A stretch of 64,000 nt of DNA from Paenibacillus sp. (GCF_035645195.1 NZ_DASQNA010000018.1:288629-352628), one strand, 5' to 3'; positions 9,402 to 18,537 are shown, counted from the stretch's first letter. Numbers and translations are program-made. Notes: generated by a model from the sequence alone, not told the origin.

Positions 9402-10829
9402 GTGAACGTGTTGATGATCGCCGCCGAGGCGGTCCCGTTCGTCAAAACCGGCGGCCTCGCGGACGTCGCCGGCTCGCTGCCGAAGGCGCTGAACGCCGCC
9501 GGGGCGGATGTGCGCGTCCTGCTGCCGAAGTACGGGGACATTCCCGCCGCATGGCGGGAGAAGATGCAGCCGCTTGTCTCGTTTACGGTGCAGGTCGGCT
9601 GGCGCCGCCAATACGCCGGCGTCGAAACGCTCGAGCACGACGGCGTGACGTATTATTTTATCGACAACGAGTTTTATTTCAATCGTCCGGGTTTGTACGG
9701 CTACGGGGACGACGCGGAGCGCTTCGCGTTCTTCTGTCAAGCGGCGCTCGAGGCGCTGCCTCGGCTCGGTTGGCGGCCGGACGTGCTGCACGCCCACGAT
9801 TGGCATGCGGCGCTCGTGCCTGTGTTTTTGCGGGCGCATTACGGCTTAAGCGAATTTCACCGATCGCTGCGAACGGTGTTTACGATTCATAATTTGAAAT
9901 ATCAAGGCGTGTTCGGCTACGGCGTCATGCAGGACTTGCTTAACTTGGGCGACGAGCATTTCCACGCGAACGCGCTGGAATATTACGGTTCCGTCAATTA
10001 TCTGAAAGGCGCGCTCAACTACAGCGACGCGCTGACGACGGTCAGCCCGACGTACGCGAACGAAATTCAGACGCCGTATTACGGCGAAGGGCTCGACGGC
10101 ACGCTTCGGTATCGGCGGGAAGCGCTGCGCGGCATTTTGAACGGCCTCGATTACGATGCGTTCGACCCGTCCCGGGATCCGCATCTCGTCGAGCCGTATG
10201 CGCCGCCGGCGGCGGCGAAGCTGCGCAACAAGCTGGCGCTGCAGGAAGAGCTGGGGCTGCCGGTATCCGAAGACACGCCGGTCGTCTCGCTCGTCACGAG
10301 GCTCGTCGAGCAGAAGGGGCTCGATCTGATCGCCCACGTGCTTGAGGAGCTGCTTCGTGAAGATTTGCAGCTCGTCGTGCTGGGGGCGGGCGAAGCGCGC
10401 TACGAGAAGCTTCTCCGCGACGCCGCGTACCACCATCCGGCGCGGATGTCGACCAATTTGAAGTTCGACGAAGGGCTTGCACGGCGCATTTACGCCGGAT
10501 CGGATTTGTTCTTGATGCCGTCGCAATTCGAGCCGTGCGGCATCGGTCAGATGATCGCCATCCGTTACGGCACGGCGCCGATCGTCCGGGAGACGGGCGG
10601 GCTCGTCGACACGGTGCGGCCTTACAACCAGTATACGGGCGAGGGACACGGCTTCTCGTTCACGCATTACAACGCGCACGAAATGCTGGACACGGTCCGG
10701 TTCGCGTTGTCGATGTATCGGGACGAAGCGCATTGGAGCCGCATCGCGGACAATATGGCGCAGCAGGACTTCAGCTGGGGCGCTTCCGCCCGCGAGTACT
10801 TGCAGTTATACGAATCGTTGGTTCGCTGA
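9402..10829 (+). CDS. glgA: Glycogen synthase (ADP-glucose-specific)
   Basis: 475 aa, GT5 family with two Rossmann domains. The N-terminal ADP-glucose binding motif is VKTGGLADVAGSLPKAL, followed by HAHDWHAALVP; the C-terminal domain holds PSQFEPCGIGQMIAIRYGT and the ETGGLVDTV segment. It elongates alpha-1,4-glucan chains. It starts with GTG at 9402, 2 nt after the glgD stop, with an AAGAAGG purine stretch upstream. Last of the four glycogen genes; an acetyltransferase gene follows 24 nt later, apparently in the same transcript. Confidence 0.96.
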   Translation: MNVLMIAAEAVPFVKTGGLADVAGSLPKALNAAGADVRVLLPKYGDIPAAWREKMQPLVSFTVQVGWRRQYAGVETLEHDGVTYYFIDNEFYFNRPGLYGYGDDAERFAFFCQAALEALPRLGWRPDVLHAHDWHAALVPVFLRAHYGLSEFHRSLRTVFTIHNLKYQGVFGYGVMQDLLNLGDEHFHANALEYYGSVNYLKGALNYSDALTTVSPTYANEIQTPYYGEGLDGTLRYRREALRGILNGLDYDAFDPSRDPHLVEPYAPPAAAKLRNKLALQEELGLPVSEDTPVVSLVTRLVEQKGLDLIAHVLEELLREDLQLVVLGAGEARYEKLLRDAAYHHPARMSTNLKFDEGLARRIYAGSDLFLMPSQFEPCGIGQMIAIRYGTAPIVRETGGLVDTVRPYNQYTGEGHGFSFTHYNAHEMLDTVRFALSMYRDEAHWSRIADNMAQQDFSWGASAREYLQLYESLVR

Positions 10830-10853
10830 CGAGGCAGAGAGAGGTTCTAGCCC

Positions 10854-12032
10854 ATGGTTATCATTCGCAATTTACAGCCGGAAGAGTTCGACGCGGCGAT
10901 GACGCTCGGCGAATTCGCGTTCCAAGTCCGCATTCCGGAGCCGGAGCGGACGGCGCGCATCGGCATGATGAAGCCTCATCAACAGTGGGGCGCCTTCGTC
11001 GACGGAGAGCTGGCAGCGAAGTATACGCTGTTGGATTTGGACACGTGGATCCACGGGGTCAAATACGCGATGGGCGGCATTGCCGGCGTCGCGACGTGGC
11101 CGGATTATCGCCGGCAAGGGCTTGTTTCGCGGCTGCTGGCGCATTCGCTCGCAACGATGCGCGCGAACGGGCAGACGGTGTCGTTCTTGCATCCGTTCTC
11201 GTTCCCGTTCTACCGGAAATACGGGTGGGAGCTGTACGCCGAATACAAAGCATACGACATTCCGATGGCGCTCTTGCCTGCGGCGCCGCCTGAGACGGCT
11301 CGCATGCGTCGCGCGCCGATCGACTGGGCGGCGCTGCATCCGATGTACGAAGCGTTCGCTCGGCGGTATTCGGGTACGCTCGTTCGTACGGAGGAATGGT
11401 GGAACAACCGGATTTTTTTCAATAAAAAGCTTACTGCGGCGGTGTACGAAAACGAGGCGGGCGAAAAGCGCGGGTACGTGTTGTACGAAGCGCTCGATCG
11501 AAAGCTGACGGTGCACGAGCTCGTCGCGCTCGACGACGCGGCGCGGCGCGCGCTGTGGGGCTATCTGCGCAATCATGATTCGATGGCGGATCAGGTGAAG
11601 TGGCACGCGCCGGCGGACGACGCGCTGCACTACCTGCTTCCCGATCCGCGGGTGAAGCAGGAGCTCGTGCCGTATTTCATGGCACGGGTGGTGGACGCGG
11701 CGGCGTTCGTCGCCGCGTACCCGTTCGCCGCGGGGGCGGGCGCGGCGGTGACGCTGCGCGTGCGGGACCCGCACGCGGCTTGGAACGACGGCGCGTTCGC
11801 GCTCGCCGTCGACGATGCCGGGCGCGGCACGCTCGCGCCCGCGGCGGCTGGCGCCGACGCGGACGGCGGCGCGCTCTCGTGCAGCATCGGGACGTTGACC
11901 GCGATGCTGCTCGGGTACCGGCGCCCGGCCTTCCTGCATGCCGCCGGCATGCTGGAGGGGCCGGAAGGCGCCGCGGCGCAGCTTGAGCGCGTGCTGCCCG
12001 CGCGCCCGACGCACCTCGCCGATTTCTTCTGA
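10854..12032 (+). CDS. Eis-like GNAT family N-acetyltransferase
   Basis: 392 aa with Eis architecture: an N-terminal GNAT domain (GGIAGVATWPDYRRQGLVSRLL is the acetyl-CoA binding segment, near residues 75-95), a second degenerate GNAT-like region, and a C-terminal sterol-carrier-protein-like domain. Eis proteins acetylate amines, including aminoglycosides and lysine side chains; the natural substrate in spore-formers is unknown. The ATG at 10854 has GAGAGAGG upstream. Only 24 nt separate it from glgA and a terminator lies right after it, so it probably rides on the glycogen transcript without an evident metabolic link. Confidence 0.85.
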   Translation: MVIIRNLQPEEFDAAMTLGEFAFQVRIPEPERTARIGMMKPHQQWGAFVDGELAAKYTLLDLDTWIHGVKYAMGGIAGVATWPDYRRQGLVSRLLAHSLATMRANGQTVSFLHPFSFPFYRKYGWELYAEYKAYDIPMALLPAAPPETARMRRAPIDWAALHPMYEAFARRYSGTLVRTEEWWNNRIFFNKKLTAAVYENEAGEKRGYVLYEALDRKLTVHELVALDDAARRALWGYLRNHDSMADQVKWHAPADDALHYLLPDPRVKQELVPYFMARVVDAAAFVAAYPFAAGAGAAVTLRVRDPHAAWNDGAFALAVDDAGRGTLAPAAAGADADGGALSCSIGTLTAMLLGYRRPAFLHAAGMLEGPEGAAAQLERVLPARPTHLADFF

Positions 12033-12048
12033 ATCGAGACTTTAAGGG

Positions 12049-12084
12049 AGACAGCCCACGGACAGGGCTGTCTTCTTTTTTTCT
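12049..12084 (+). terminator. Terminator of the glg operon and acetyltransferase
   Basis: 9-bp perfect stem AGACAGCCC / GGGCTGTCT with a 7-nt loop, followed by a T-rich tract. Confidence 0.88.
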
Positions 12085-12138
12085 TCAAATCGGCGAAAAT
12101 CGTGATATGATAGGGGGAAAGGCGGTGGACGAACGACG

Positions 12139-12798
12139 ATGGAAGAACAGAACCCGACGACTCGAAAACAAATCATGACGATGCTTCGCAAGCGCGGTCC
12201 GTTGAACGCGAACGAGATCGCGAAGCAGCTGGGCATTTCCGATATCGCCGTGCGCCGACACTTGAACAATTTGGAACGCGACCGCGTCATCCGCTCCGAG
12301 ACGGTGCGCCAAGCGATGGGGCGTCCGACGTACGTTTATTCCTTGACCGAATACGCGGAGGATTTGTTCCCGAAGCACTATTCGGACATTACGCTGGAAT
12401 TCCTCAACGACGTGATGGCGCTGCAGGGGCCGGAGATGATCGATGCGCTGTTCGAACGGCGGGAAGCGCGGCTCGAACAAAAATATAAGGATCGACTGAA
12501 CCGCATAGAGATGCCGAAGGGCGCGGACGCGCTGGCGGCTCGCGTCGACGAGCTCGCCGCGATCCAAGAGGAACGCGGATATATGGCGGAATGGAGGAAG
12601 GCGGAGGCCGACGGCGCCGCGCGCTTTTTCATCACCGAGCATAACTGCCCGATTCACGCGATCGCGCATAATTACAACCAGGCGTGCAGCAGCGAACTGT
12701 CGTTGTTCCGCAAGGTGCTGGGGGCGGAAGTCGAGCAGCTGGAGTGCAAGGCGAAGGGCGGCCAGCGCTGCGTGTACGAAGTGAAGCCGAAGGCATAA
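12139..12798 (+). CDS. SufR-like HTH regulator with iron-sulfur cysteine pattern
   Basis: 219 aa. The N-terminal winged helix (residues 8-70) contains NANEIAKQLGISDIAVRRHL and the GRPTYVYSLT wing of the DeoR/ArsR-like SufR group. The C-terminal domain has cysteines at 170, 183, 203 and 211 (HNCPI, QACSSEL, LECKAKGGQRC). The 170/183/211 spacing (13 and 28 residues apart) is the same as I recall for the cluster-binding cysteines of cyanobacterial SufR, so an Fe-S cluster sensor is a good inference. No suf genes are in the window; the nearest downstream gene is catalase, which could be a target under oxidative or iron stress. Start ATG is at 12139. A terminator separates it from the catalase gene. 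Confidence 0.82.
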   Translation: MEEQNPTTRKQIMTMLRKRGPLNANEIAKQLGISDIAVRRHLNNLERDRVIRSETVRQAMGRPTYVYSLTEYAEDLFPKHYSDITLEFLNDVMALQGPEMIDALFERREARLEQKYKDRLNRIEMPKGADALAARVDELAAIQEERGYMAEWRKAEADGAARFFITEHNCPIHAIAHNYNQACSSELSLFRKVLGAEVEQLECKAKGGQRCVYEVKPKA

Positions 12799-12818
12799 AG
12801 AAAGGCGTTCCGCTTAAG

Positions 12819-12844
12819 GACTTCCCGAATCGGGAGGTCTTTTT
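12819..12844 (+). terminator. Terminator after the SufR-like regulator
   Basis: 9-bp stem GACTTCCCG / CGGGAGGTC (one G-T pair), 3-nt loop, followed by five Ts. Confidence 0.85.
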
Positions 12845-12868
12845 GTCGTACGTGCGGCTTGCTGCATA

Positions 12869-12912
12869 TTTCCATCGATAGGAAGACAAACTGTGAACGG
12901 TATCGATGGAAA
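12869..12912 (+). promoter_or_regulatory. 12-bp perfect inverted repeat upstream of catalase
   Basis: TTTCCATCGATA (12869-12880) and TATCGATGGAAA (12901-12912) are perfect complements 20 nt apart. The right arm ends 2 nt before the GGAGGG ribosome binding site. A candidate promoter TTGTCG (12843-12848) with CATATT (12865-12870, 16-nt spacer) would place transcription start within the left arm, so it could be an operator or, if transcription starts upstream, an RNA hairpin next to the ribosome site. It does not match the classical PerR box. Confidence 0.6.
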
Positions 12913-12929
12913 ATGGAGGGAGTCGCAGC

Positions 12930-14486
12930 ATGGAAAACCAAACGCAGGAAAGCGGCGGTACGCTGACGAACCGGCAGGGCCACCCGATTTCCGACAACCA
13001 GAACGTCCGGACGGTCGGCAGCCGGGGGCCGACGACATTGGAAAATTATCACTTCCTCGAGAAAATTTCGCATTTCGACCGCGAGCGCATTCCGGAGCGC
13101 GTCGTTCACGCTCGGGGGGCGGGCGCCCACGGCTATTTCGAGGCGTACGGCACGGTCGGCGGCGAGCCGATCGCCAAATATACGCGCGCGAAGCTGTTTC
13201 AAGAGAAAGGCAAGCGGACGCCCGTGTTCGTCCGGTTTTCGACCGTCGTGCACGGGGGCCATTCGCCGGAGACGCTGCGCGATCCGCGGGGCTTCGCCGT
13301 CAAATTTTACACGGAGGACGGCAACTGGGACTTGGTCGGCAACAATTTGAAAATTTTCTTCATACGCGACCCGATGAAATTTCCCGATATGGTCCACGCG
13401 TTCCGTCCCGATCCGGTGACGAACGTGAACGACCCGCAGCGGATGTTCGATTTTCTCTCGCTGTCGCCCGAAGCGACGCACATGGTGACGTTCCTGTTCT
13501 CGCCATGGGGCATTCCGGCCAATTATCGGCAAATGCAAGGGTCCGGCGTCAACACGTACAAATGGGTGAACAAAGAAGGCCGAGCGCTCCTCGTAAAATA
13601 TCATTGGGAGCCGCTCAAGCAAGGCATTAAAAATTTGCTTCAACGCGAGGCGGACGAAATTTTGCTGAAAAGCTTCAGTCATGCGACGGAGGATTTGTAC
13701 CGCGCCATCGAGGAAGGCGATTATCCGGAGTGGGAGATGCGCGTGCAAATCATGGAAGACGGCGAGCATCCCGAGCTCGATTTCGATCCGCTCGACCCGA
13801 CGAAGCTGTGGCCGGAGGAGCAATTCCCGTTCCTTGCGGTCGGCAAAATGGTGCTGAACAAAAACCCCGACAATTATTTCGCGGAGGTCGAGCAAGCGGC
13901 GTTCGGCACCGGCGTGCTCGTCGACGGCCTCGATTTCTCCGACGACAAGCTGCTGCAGGGCCGCACGTTCTCGTATTCGGACACGCAGCGGTACCGCGTC
14001 GGCACGAATTATTTACAGCTGCCCATTAACGCGCCGAAGACGCACGTGGCGACGAATCAGCGGGAAGGCCAAATGCAGTTCAAGGTCGATCTCGGCCCGT
14101 CGCAAAATCCGCACGTCAACTACGAGCCGTCGTCGCTCGGCGGCCTCCGCGAGGCGCCGAAGGCGGGAGCGGATCACGAGCCGCATTACGACGCGAATCT
14201 CGTGCGCAAGAAGATTGAGCGGACGAACGATTTCAAACAGGCGGGCGAAACGTACCGCCGCATGGACGACGTCGAGCGCGGCGAGCTCGTCGCCAACCTC
14301 GTGAACGCGCTGTCCGTGTGCCGAGCGGATATCCAAGACCGCATGATCGAATATTTTACGAACGCCGATCCGGATTACGGCCGCCGCGTGCGGGAAGGGC
14401 TCGAGCAAGCCGGGAGCCGCTCTCGCGGCGGAGCGCAAGCCGTCGATCAAGCGAGACGGTCGGGCCATCCGACGGACGGCTATTAA
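12930..14486 (+). CDS. katA: Monofunctional heme catalase
   Basis: 518 aa. It converts hydrogen peroxide to water and oxygen. The active-site histidine is in [12 protein letters not shown] (His60), the distal asparagine in [14 protein letters not shown], and the proximal heme tyrosine in [12 protein letters not shown] (Tyr349). Length fits the small-subunit clade with a basic, disordered C-terminal tail (about the last 30 residues, Arg/Ser/Gly-rich). I chose ATG 12930 because GGAGGG lies 9 nt upstream; an in-frame ATG at 12906 lies inside the inverted repeat and lacks a ribosome site. A strong terminator follows. The SufR-like regulator gene is immediately upstream on the same strand. Confidence 0.95.
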   Translation: MENQTQESGGTLTNRQGHPISDNQNVRTVGSRGPTTLENYHFLEKISHFDRERIPERVVHARGAGAHGYFEAYGTVGGEPIAKYTRAKLFQEKGKRTPVFVRFSTVVHGGHSPETLRDPRGFAVKFYTEDGNWDLVGNNLKIFFIRDPMKFPDMVHAFRPDPVTNVNDPQRMFDFLSLSPEATHMVTFLFSPWGIPANYRQMQGSGVNTYKWVNKEGRALLVKYHWEPLKQGIKNLLQREADEILLKSFSHATEDLYRAIEEGDYPEWEMRVQIMEDGEHPELDFDPLDPTKLWPEEQFPFLAVGKMVLNKNPDNYFAEVEQAAFGTGVLVDGLDFSDDKLLQGRTFSYSDTQRYRVGTNYLQLPINAPKTHVATNQREGQMQFKVDLGPSQNPHVNYEPSSLGGLREAPKAGADHEPHYDANLVRKKIERTNDFKQAGETYRRMDDVERGELVANLVNALSVCRADIQDRMIEYFTNADPDYGRRVREGLEQAGSRSRGGAQAVDQARRSGHPTDGY

Positions 14487-14496
14487 TGTACCTGAC

Positions 14497-14534
14497 CTCC
14501 GGGGACCGCAGCGGTTCCCGGAGATTTTGATTTT
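14497..14534 (+). terminator. Terminator after catalase
   Basis: 11-bp stem CTCCGGGGACC / GGTTCCCGGAG with a 5-nt loop and a T-rich tail ATTTTGATTTT. Confidence 0.85.
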
Positions 14535-14623
14535 CCGCGGGAAAAAGCTGTCATTTTCGCGGCGTCATGTTACATTATTGCATGTGAGACTTTTCGCAAC
14601 CTACCGCGGAACGAGGGAGTCGC

Positions 14624-16069
14624 ATGTTTTTCCTGGAGCATTTATCGTGGATTCTTACGCTGCTGAATATCGGCCTCGCGGGCTTCGTCATTTTCCTTGA
14701 ACGGAGGAACGTCGCGTCCACTTGGGCATGGCTCATGGTGCTGCTGTTTTTGCCGGTCGTCGGCTTCGTCGCGTACGTCATGTTCGGCCAAAACTTGAGC
14801 CGGCGCAAGCTATACAAGCTGGGGCGCGAAACGGAGGAGCGGCTCGCGGCGGTCATCGAGATGCAGCGCTCGGATTTCAAACGCCGCAAGGTGCCGTTCC
14901 GCGATCCCGTGATGGATCGGTACCGCGATATGATGTATATGAACCTTATGAGCAGCTCCGCCGTCTATACGCAGGATAACGAGGTGCGCATTTTCACGGA
15001 CGGCGACGCCAAGTTCGGGTCGCTGCTGCGCGACATCCAAGAGGCGAAGCACAGCATTCACCTGCTGTACTACATCGTGAAGGACGACGAGCTAGGGAAC
15101 CGGCTGCTCGACGCGCTGATCGAGAAGGCAGCGGAAGGCGTCGAGGTGCGGTTTCTGTACGACCAGATCGGATCGCACCGGCTGCCGCCCCGCTTTTTCC
15201 AACGGCTGACGAAGGCGGGAGGCCGAGCGGCGTCTTTTTTTCCGTCGAAAATTCCGTATTTCAACATCCGGGTCAACTACCGCAATCATCGCAAGATGGT
15301 GATCGTCGACGGCAAATACGGCTATATCGGGGGCTTCAACGTCGGCGACGAATACGTCGGCCGCCATCCGCGGCTCGGCTATTGGAGAGACACGCATTTG
15401 CGTATCGAAGGCAGCGCGGTGCTGCAGATGCAGGTCCAGTTCGCGCTCGACTGGAATCTCGCGACGTCGGAGCCGGTCGCGTTGGACGAGCATTATTTCC
15501 CGCCGAGCGCATCGCTTGGCGTCGTCGGCGTGCAGATCGTTTCGAGCGGTCCGAATTTCCCGATCGAGCATACCCGCAACGTCTATTTGAAAATGATTCA
15601 CGCGGCCAAAGAGAGTATCTATATTCAAACGCCGTATTTCATTCCTGACGAGAGCGTCCTGACGGCGCTGAAGATGGCGATTCTTTCCGGCGTCGACGTG
15701 CGCGTCATGATTCCCGGCAAGCCGGACAAGCATATGGTGTATTGGGCGTCGTATTCGTACCTCGGCGATCTGCTTGCGCTCGGCATGCGCTGCTTCCTGT
15801 ACGACAAAGGGTTTCTCCATGCGAAGACGATCGTCGTCGACGGCGAAATCGCCTCCGTCGGCACGGCCAATTTCGACATCCGCAGCTTCCGGCTCAACTT
15901 CGAGGTGAACGCCGTCCTCTACGATACGGGAACGGCGAACCGGCTGCGGGACATCTTCGAAGAGGATATGCTGCACTGCAGGGAGTTGACGCACGAGGCG
16001 TATCGTTCGCGGCCGAAGCTCGAGCACATCCGCGAATCGTGCATCCGATTGATGTCGCCGATTTTGTAA
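14624..16069 (+). CDS. cls: Cardiolipin synthase
   Basis: 481 aa. Two N-terminal membrane helices (about residues 5-30 and 38-60) are followed by two phospholipase D domains with HKD motifs: NHRKMVIVDGKYGYIGG (near 220) and HAKTIVVDGEIASVGTANFD (near 400). It condenses two phosphatidylglycerols, or PG and CDP-diacylglycerol, into cardiolipin at the membrane. The ATG has GAGGGA upstream. Monocistronic between a terminator and a convergent AraC gene whose stop is 19 nt away, with no separate terminator visible between them. Confidence 0.94.
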   Translation: MFFLEHLSWILTLLNIGLAGFVIFLERRNVASTWAWLMVLLFLPVVGFVAYVMFGQNLSRRKLYKLGRETEERLAAVIEMQRSDFKRRKVPFRDPVMDRYRDMMYMNLMSSSAVYTQDNEVRIFTDGDAKFGSLLRDIQEAKHSIHLLYYIVKDDELGNRLLDALIEKAAEGVEVRFLYDQIGSHRLPPRFFQRLTKAGGRAASFFPSKIPYFNIRVNYRNHRKMVIVDGKYGYIGGFNVGDEYVGRHPRLGYWRDTHLRIEGSAVLQMQVQFALDWNLATSEPVALDEHYFPPSASLGVVGVQIVSSGPNFPIEHTRNVYLKMIHAAKESIYIQTPYFIPDESVLTALKMAILSGVDVRVMIPGKPDKHMVYWASYSYLGDLLALGMRCFLYDKGFLHAKTIVVDGEIASVGTANFDIRSFRLNFEVNAVLYDTGTANRLRDIFEEDMLHCRELTHEAYRSRPKLEHIRESCIRLMSPIL

Positions 16070-16088
16070 TCGAATCGCGACATCCTGC

Positions 16089-16877
16089 CTAACGCTTGCC
16101 GATCGCATGCGAGGGCGGGTGTCCGGTAATCCGCTTAAACAACCGCTGGAAATAAGACACATCCGCATATCCGACGAATTCGGCGACGTCGCTTACCGTA
16201 AGTTGCGAATCGTTCAGCAAATAGATCGCGGTGCGGATTCGAACGTCGTGGAGGTAAGCGCTGATCGTCTGCCCGGTTACCCGGCGAAACAACGCCGCCG
16301 CGTAATTCGGGCTTTTCCCGATGTGCTCGCCCAATTCCGCCTTCGTGACTTTCTCCCGATAATGCTCCCGAATGTACTGCTTCATCCGCTCGACGCTGCG
16401 GACGACGTCCGGCGCCGCGGGCGCCGCGGGCTTGCGGTCGAGCTCTCGGTTCCACAAGACGAGCAGTTCGAGCAGCAAAGCCCCCGCCATCGCGTCGGCG
16501 TAAGGCGACCGGTCCTGCAGCTCCCCGTGCATCCTCTTGAGGCGTTCGAGAAACAGCTCGTATGCGCCGGCTCTCGCTTTCATCCAACCTTCGGCTTGGA
16601 GCACCGGCGGAACGGGAAGCTCCGAAGCGACGGAGGGGGCGAAACGGACGACGTATTTCTCGTGAAACTTCGTCGGCACCCCTTTCCCGTAAAACGGGAT
16701 TCCGGCGGGGATGAGCAGCAGTTCGCCTTTGTCGACGACGACTTTCTCGTGCCCGGTTCCGAGCCAATAGACGCATTTGCCGTACGTGACCGCCACGAGC
16801 GTCGCTTCCTTCGAGGAGATCTCCGGCTCGTACCATCGGTCGCCCCGATCCAAACGGACATCCCTCACCAGCAGCAA
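16089..16877 (-). CDS. AraC family transcriptional regulator with cupin sensor
   Basis: 262 aa. The N-terminal half (residues 10-100) is a cupin-like ligand domain containing KGELLLIPAGIPFYGKG; the C-terminal 100 residues hold two AraC helix-turn-helices (LGEHIGKSPNYAAALFRRVT and VSDVAEFVGYADVSYFQRLF). The start is TTG at 16877 with an excellent GGGAGGGG site 5 nt upstream. It is divergent from pyruvate kinase, and the 100-odd nt between them hold near-duplicate AT-rich elements (CATACTATAT and CGTACTATAG, 16900-16930) that may serve both promoters. The target is unknown; AraC proteins of this shape usually control sugar genes. Confidence 0.87.
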   Translation of the reverse strand: MLLVRDVRLDRGDRWYEPEISSKEATLVAVTYGKCVYWLGTGHEKVVVDKGELLLIPAGIPFYGKGVPTKFHEKYVVRFAPSVASELPVPPVLQAEGWMKARAGAYELFLERLKRMHGELQDRSPYADAMAGALLLELLVLWNRELDRKPAAPAAPDVVRSVERMKQYIREHYREKVTKAELGEHIGKSPNYAAALFRRVTGQTISAYLHDVRIRTAIYLLNDSQLTVSDVAEFVGYADVSYFQRLFKRITGHPPSHAIGKR

Positions 16878-16994
16878 GCTGACCCCTCCCGATTTTCGGC
16901 CATACTATATTTCATGTATCGTACTATAGTTCGTAGCTGAGGGGAACCTTCTGCTTTACAATGGGGAAAAATGACCCAAGGGGGCATCAACGCA

Positions 16995-18410
16995 GTGCGA
17001 AAAACGAAAATCGTAGCGACGATGGGACCGGCTTGCGATTCGCCGTCGGTGCTGAAGGATTTGATTCGATCGGGCATGAACGTCGCGAGGCTGAATATGG
17101 CGCACGGCGATTTCGAAGAGCATCGGAGGCGCATTCGGAACGTTCGCGCGGCCGCCGAAGAAGCGGGTGCGATCGTGCCGATTTTGATGGATATCAAAGG
17201 TCCGGAAATCCGGCTAGGCACGCTGCAGGCGCCGTCCTACGAATTGAAGGCCGGCGATCGGCTGACGCTGACGACGGAACGAATCGAAGGTACGGCGGAA
17301 CGCGTTTCCGTCACCTACGCGGAACTGCCGCAGGTGATCGGGCCCGGGGGACGAATCTTGATCGACGACGGGCTGCTGGAGCTGACGGTGGACCGCGTCG
17401 AAGGCACCGAGGTCGTCTGCACGGTCGAGAATCCCGCCTTGCTTAAACCGCGCAAAGGGGTCAATCTGCCGGGCGTGAAGACGACGCTGCCGGGCGTCAC
17501 GGAGCGGGACGTCGCCCACATCGATTTCGGCATCGCGGAGGGCATCGATATGCTCGCGGTATCGTTCGTCCGCAAGGCGGAAGACATCGTTACCATCCGG
17601 GGACTGCTGGAAGCCAAAGGCGCTTCGCATATTCAAATTATTTCGAAAATCGAAAACGAAGAGGGCGTCGACGAGCTGGACGCGATTATCGAGGCGTCCG
17701 ACGGCATTATGGTGGCGCGCGGCGATCTCGGCGTCGAAATCCCTACGGAGGACGTTCCCCTTCTCCAAAGGCGGATGATCGAACGATGCGGCGCCGCCGG
17801 AAAGCCCGTCATCGTCGCAACGCAAATGCTCGATTCGATGCAGGTCCATCCGCGTCCGACGCGAGCCGAGGTGAGCGACGTGGCCAACGCCGTGCTGCAG
17901 GGAGCGGACGCCGTCATGCTGTCGGGCGAAACGGCCGCCGGCAAATACCCCCTCGAATCGGTGCGAATGATGGCGGCGATCGCGGAGAAGACGGAGGCGA
18001 CGATCGATTACGGCGAGAAGTTCCTGCTTCGGCCGCATCGGAGCAAGGGCGTCACCGAAGTTGTCAGCCGCGCCGCCGTGAACGCGTCGTTCGAGCTTGG
18101 CGCGAAAGCGATCGTCACGCCTACCGTCAGCGGGTTTACGGCTAGGATGGTATCGAAATACCGCCCGGCGGCGCCGATTTTCGCGGTGACGCCGAACGAA
18201 GGAACGCTGATGGCGCTGCAGCTGTTGTGGGGAGTCACGCCGGTTCGAGGCGCGAGCGCGGAGACGACGGACGACATGGTCGCTTCCGCGCTCGAAAACA
18301 GCGGCAGCTTCGGGTGGAAATCTGGCGACGTCGTCGTCATTACCGCCGGCGTCCCGGTCGGAAGAACGGGGACGACGAATCTCATCCGGGTTCACCAAGT
18401 CGGGGTATGA
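16995..18410 (+). CDS. pyk: Pyruvate kinase, short form without PEP-utilizer domain
   Basis: 471 aa from the GTG start. It transfers phosphate from phosphoenolpyruvate to ADP. Signatures: RKTKIVATMGPACDSPSV at the N-terminus, IISKIENEEG with the catalytic lysine, MVARGDLGVEIPTEDVP, and MLSGETAAGKYPLESVRMM. I prefer GTG 16995 because the protein then begins with the family-typical MRKTKIV and has AAGGGGG upstream; ATG 16971 with a GGGG stretch is possible and adds 8 residues. Bacillus and Paenibacillus housekeeping Pyk is about 580 aa with a C-terminal PEP-utilizer-like domain; that domain is missing and no phosphofructokinase gene is adjacent, so this is probably a second isozyme. Confidence 0.94.
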   Translation: MRKTKIVATMGPACDSPSVLKDLIRSGMNVARLNMAHGDFEEHRRRIRNVRAAAEEAGAIVPILMDIKGPEIRLGTLQAPSYELKAGDRLTLTTERIEGTAERVSVTYAELPQVIGPGGRILIDDGLLELTVDRVEGTEVVCTVENPALLKPRKGVNLPGVKTTLPGVTERDVAHIDFGIAEGIDMLAVSFVRKAEDIVTIRGLLEAKGASHIQIISKIENEEGVDELDAIIEASDGIMVARGDLGVEIPTEDVPLLQRRMIERCGAAGKPVIVATQMLDSMQVHPRPTRAEVSDVANAVLQGADAVMLSGETAAGKYPLESVRMMAAIAEKTEATIDYGEKFLLRPHRSKGVTEVVSRAAVNASFELGAKAIVTPTVSGFTARMVSKYRPAAPIFAVTPNEGTLMALQLLWGVTPVRGASAETTDDMVASALENSGSFGWKSGDVVVITAGVPVGRTGTTNLIRVHQVGV

Positions 18411-18443
18411 TCAGGTAAATAGAGGACGGTACATCGTACGGCA

Positions 18444-18469
18444 GCCCCTGTTTCCGCGGAAACGGGGGC
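18444..18469 (+). terminator. Near-perfect palindrome after pyk, possible terminator
   Basis: GCCCCTGTTTCC and GGAAACGGGGGC pair across a GCGC-like centre with one T-G wobble. It is followed by GTTGTCGTG rather than a T tract, so termination is not certain. Confidence 0.45.
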
Positions 18470-18509
18470 GTTGTCGTGTCCGCCTCCCGCTGTTTCCATC
18501 CTCTCGCAC

Positions 18510-18537
18510 TTGACAGCGGTTGCAACCGCTTCATAAT
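18510..18537 (+). promoter_or_regulatory. Sigma-A promoter with 14-bp palindromic operator in the spacer
   Basis: TTGACA (18510-18515) and CATAAT (18532-18537) are 16 nt apart. The spacer begins with GCGGTTGCAACCGC (18516-18529), a perfect 14-bp palindrome, an ideal position for a LacI-type or similar repressor to block the YesM/YesN genes. Confidence 0.65.
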
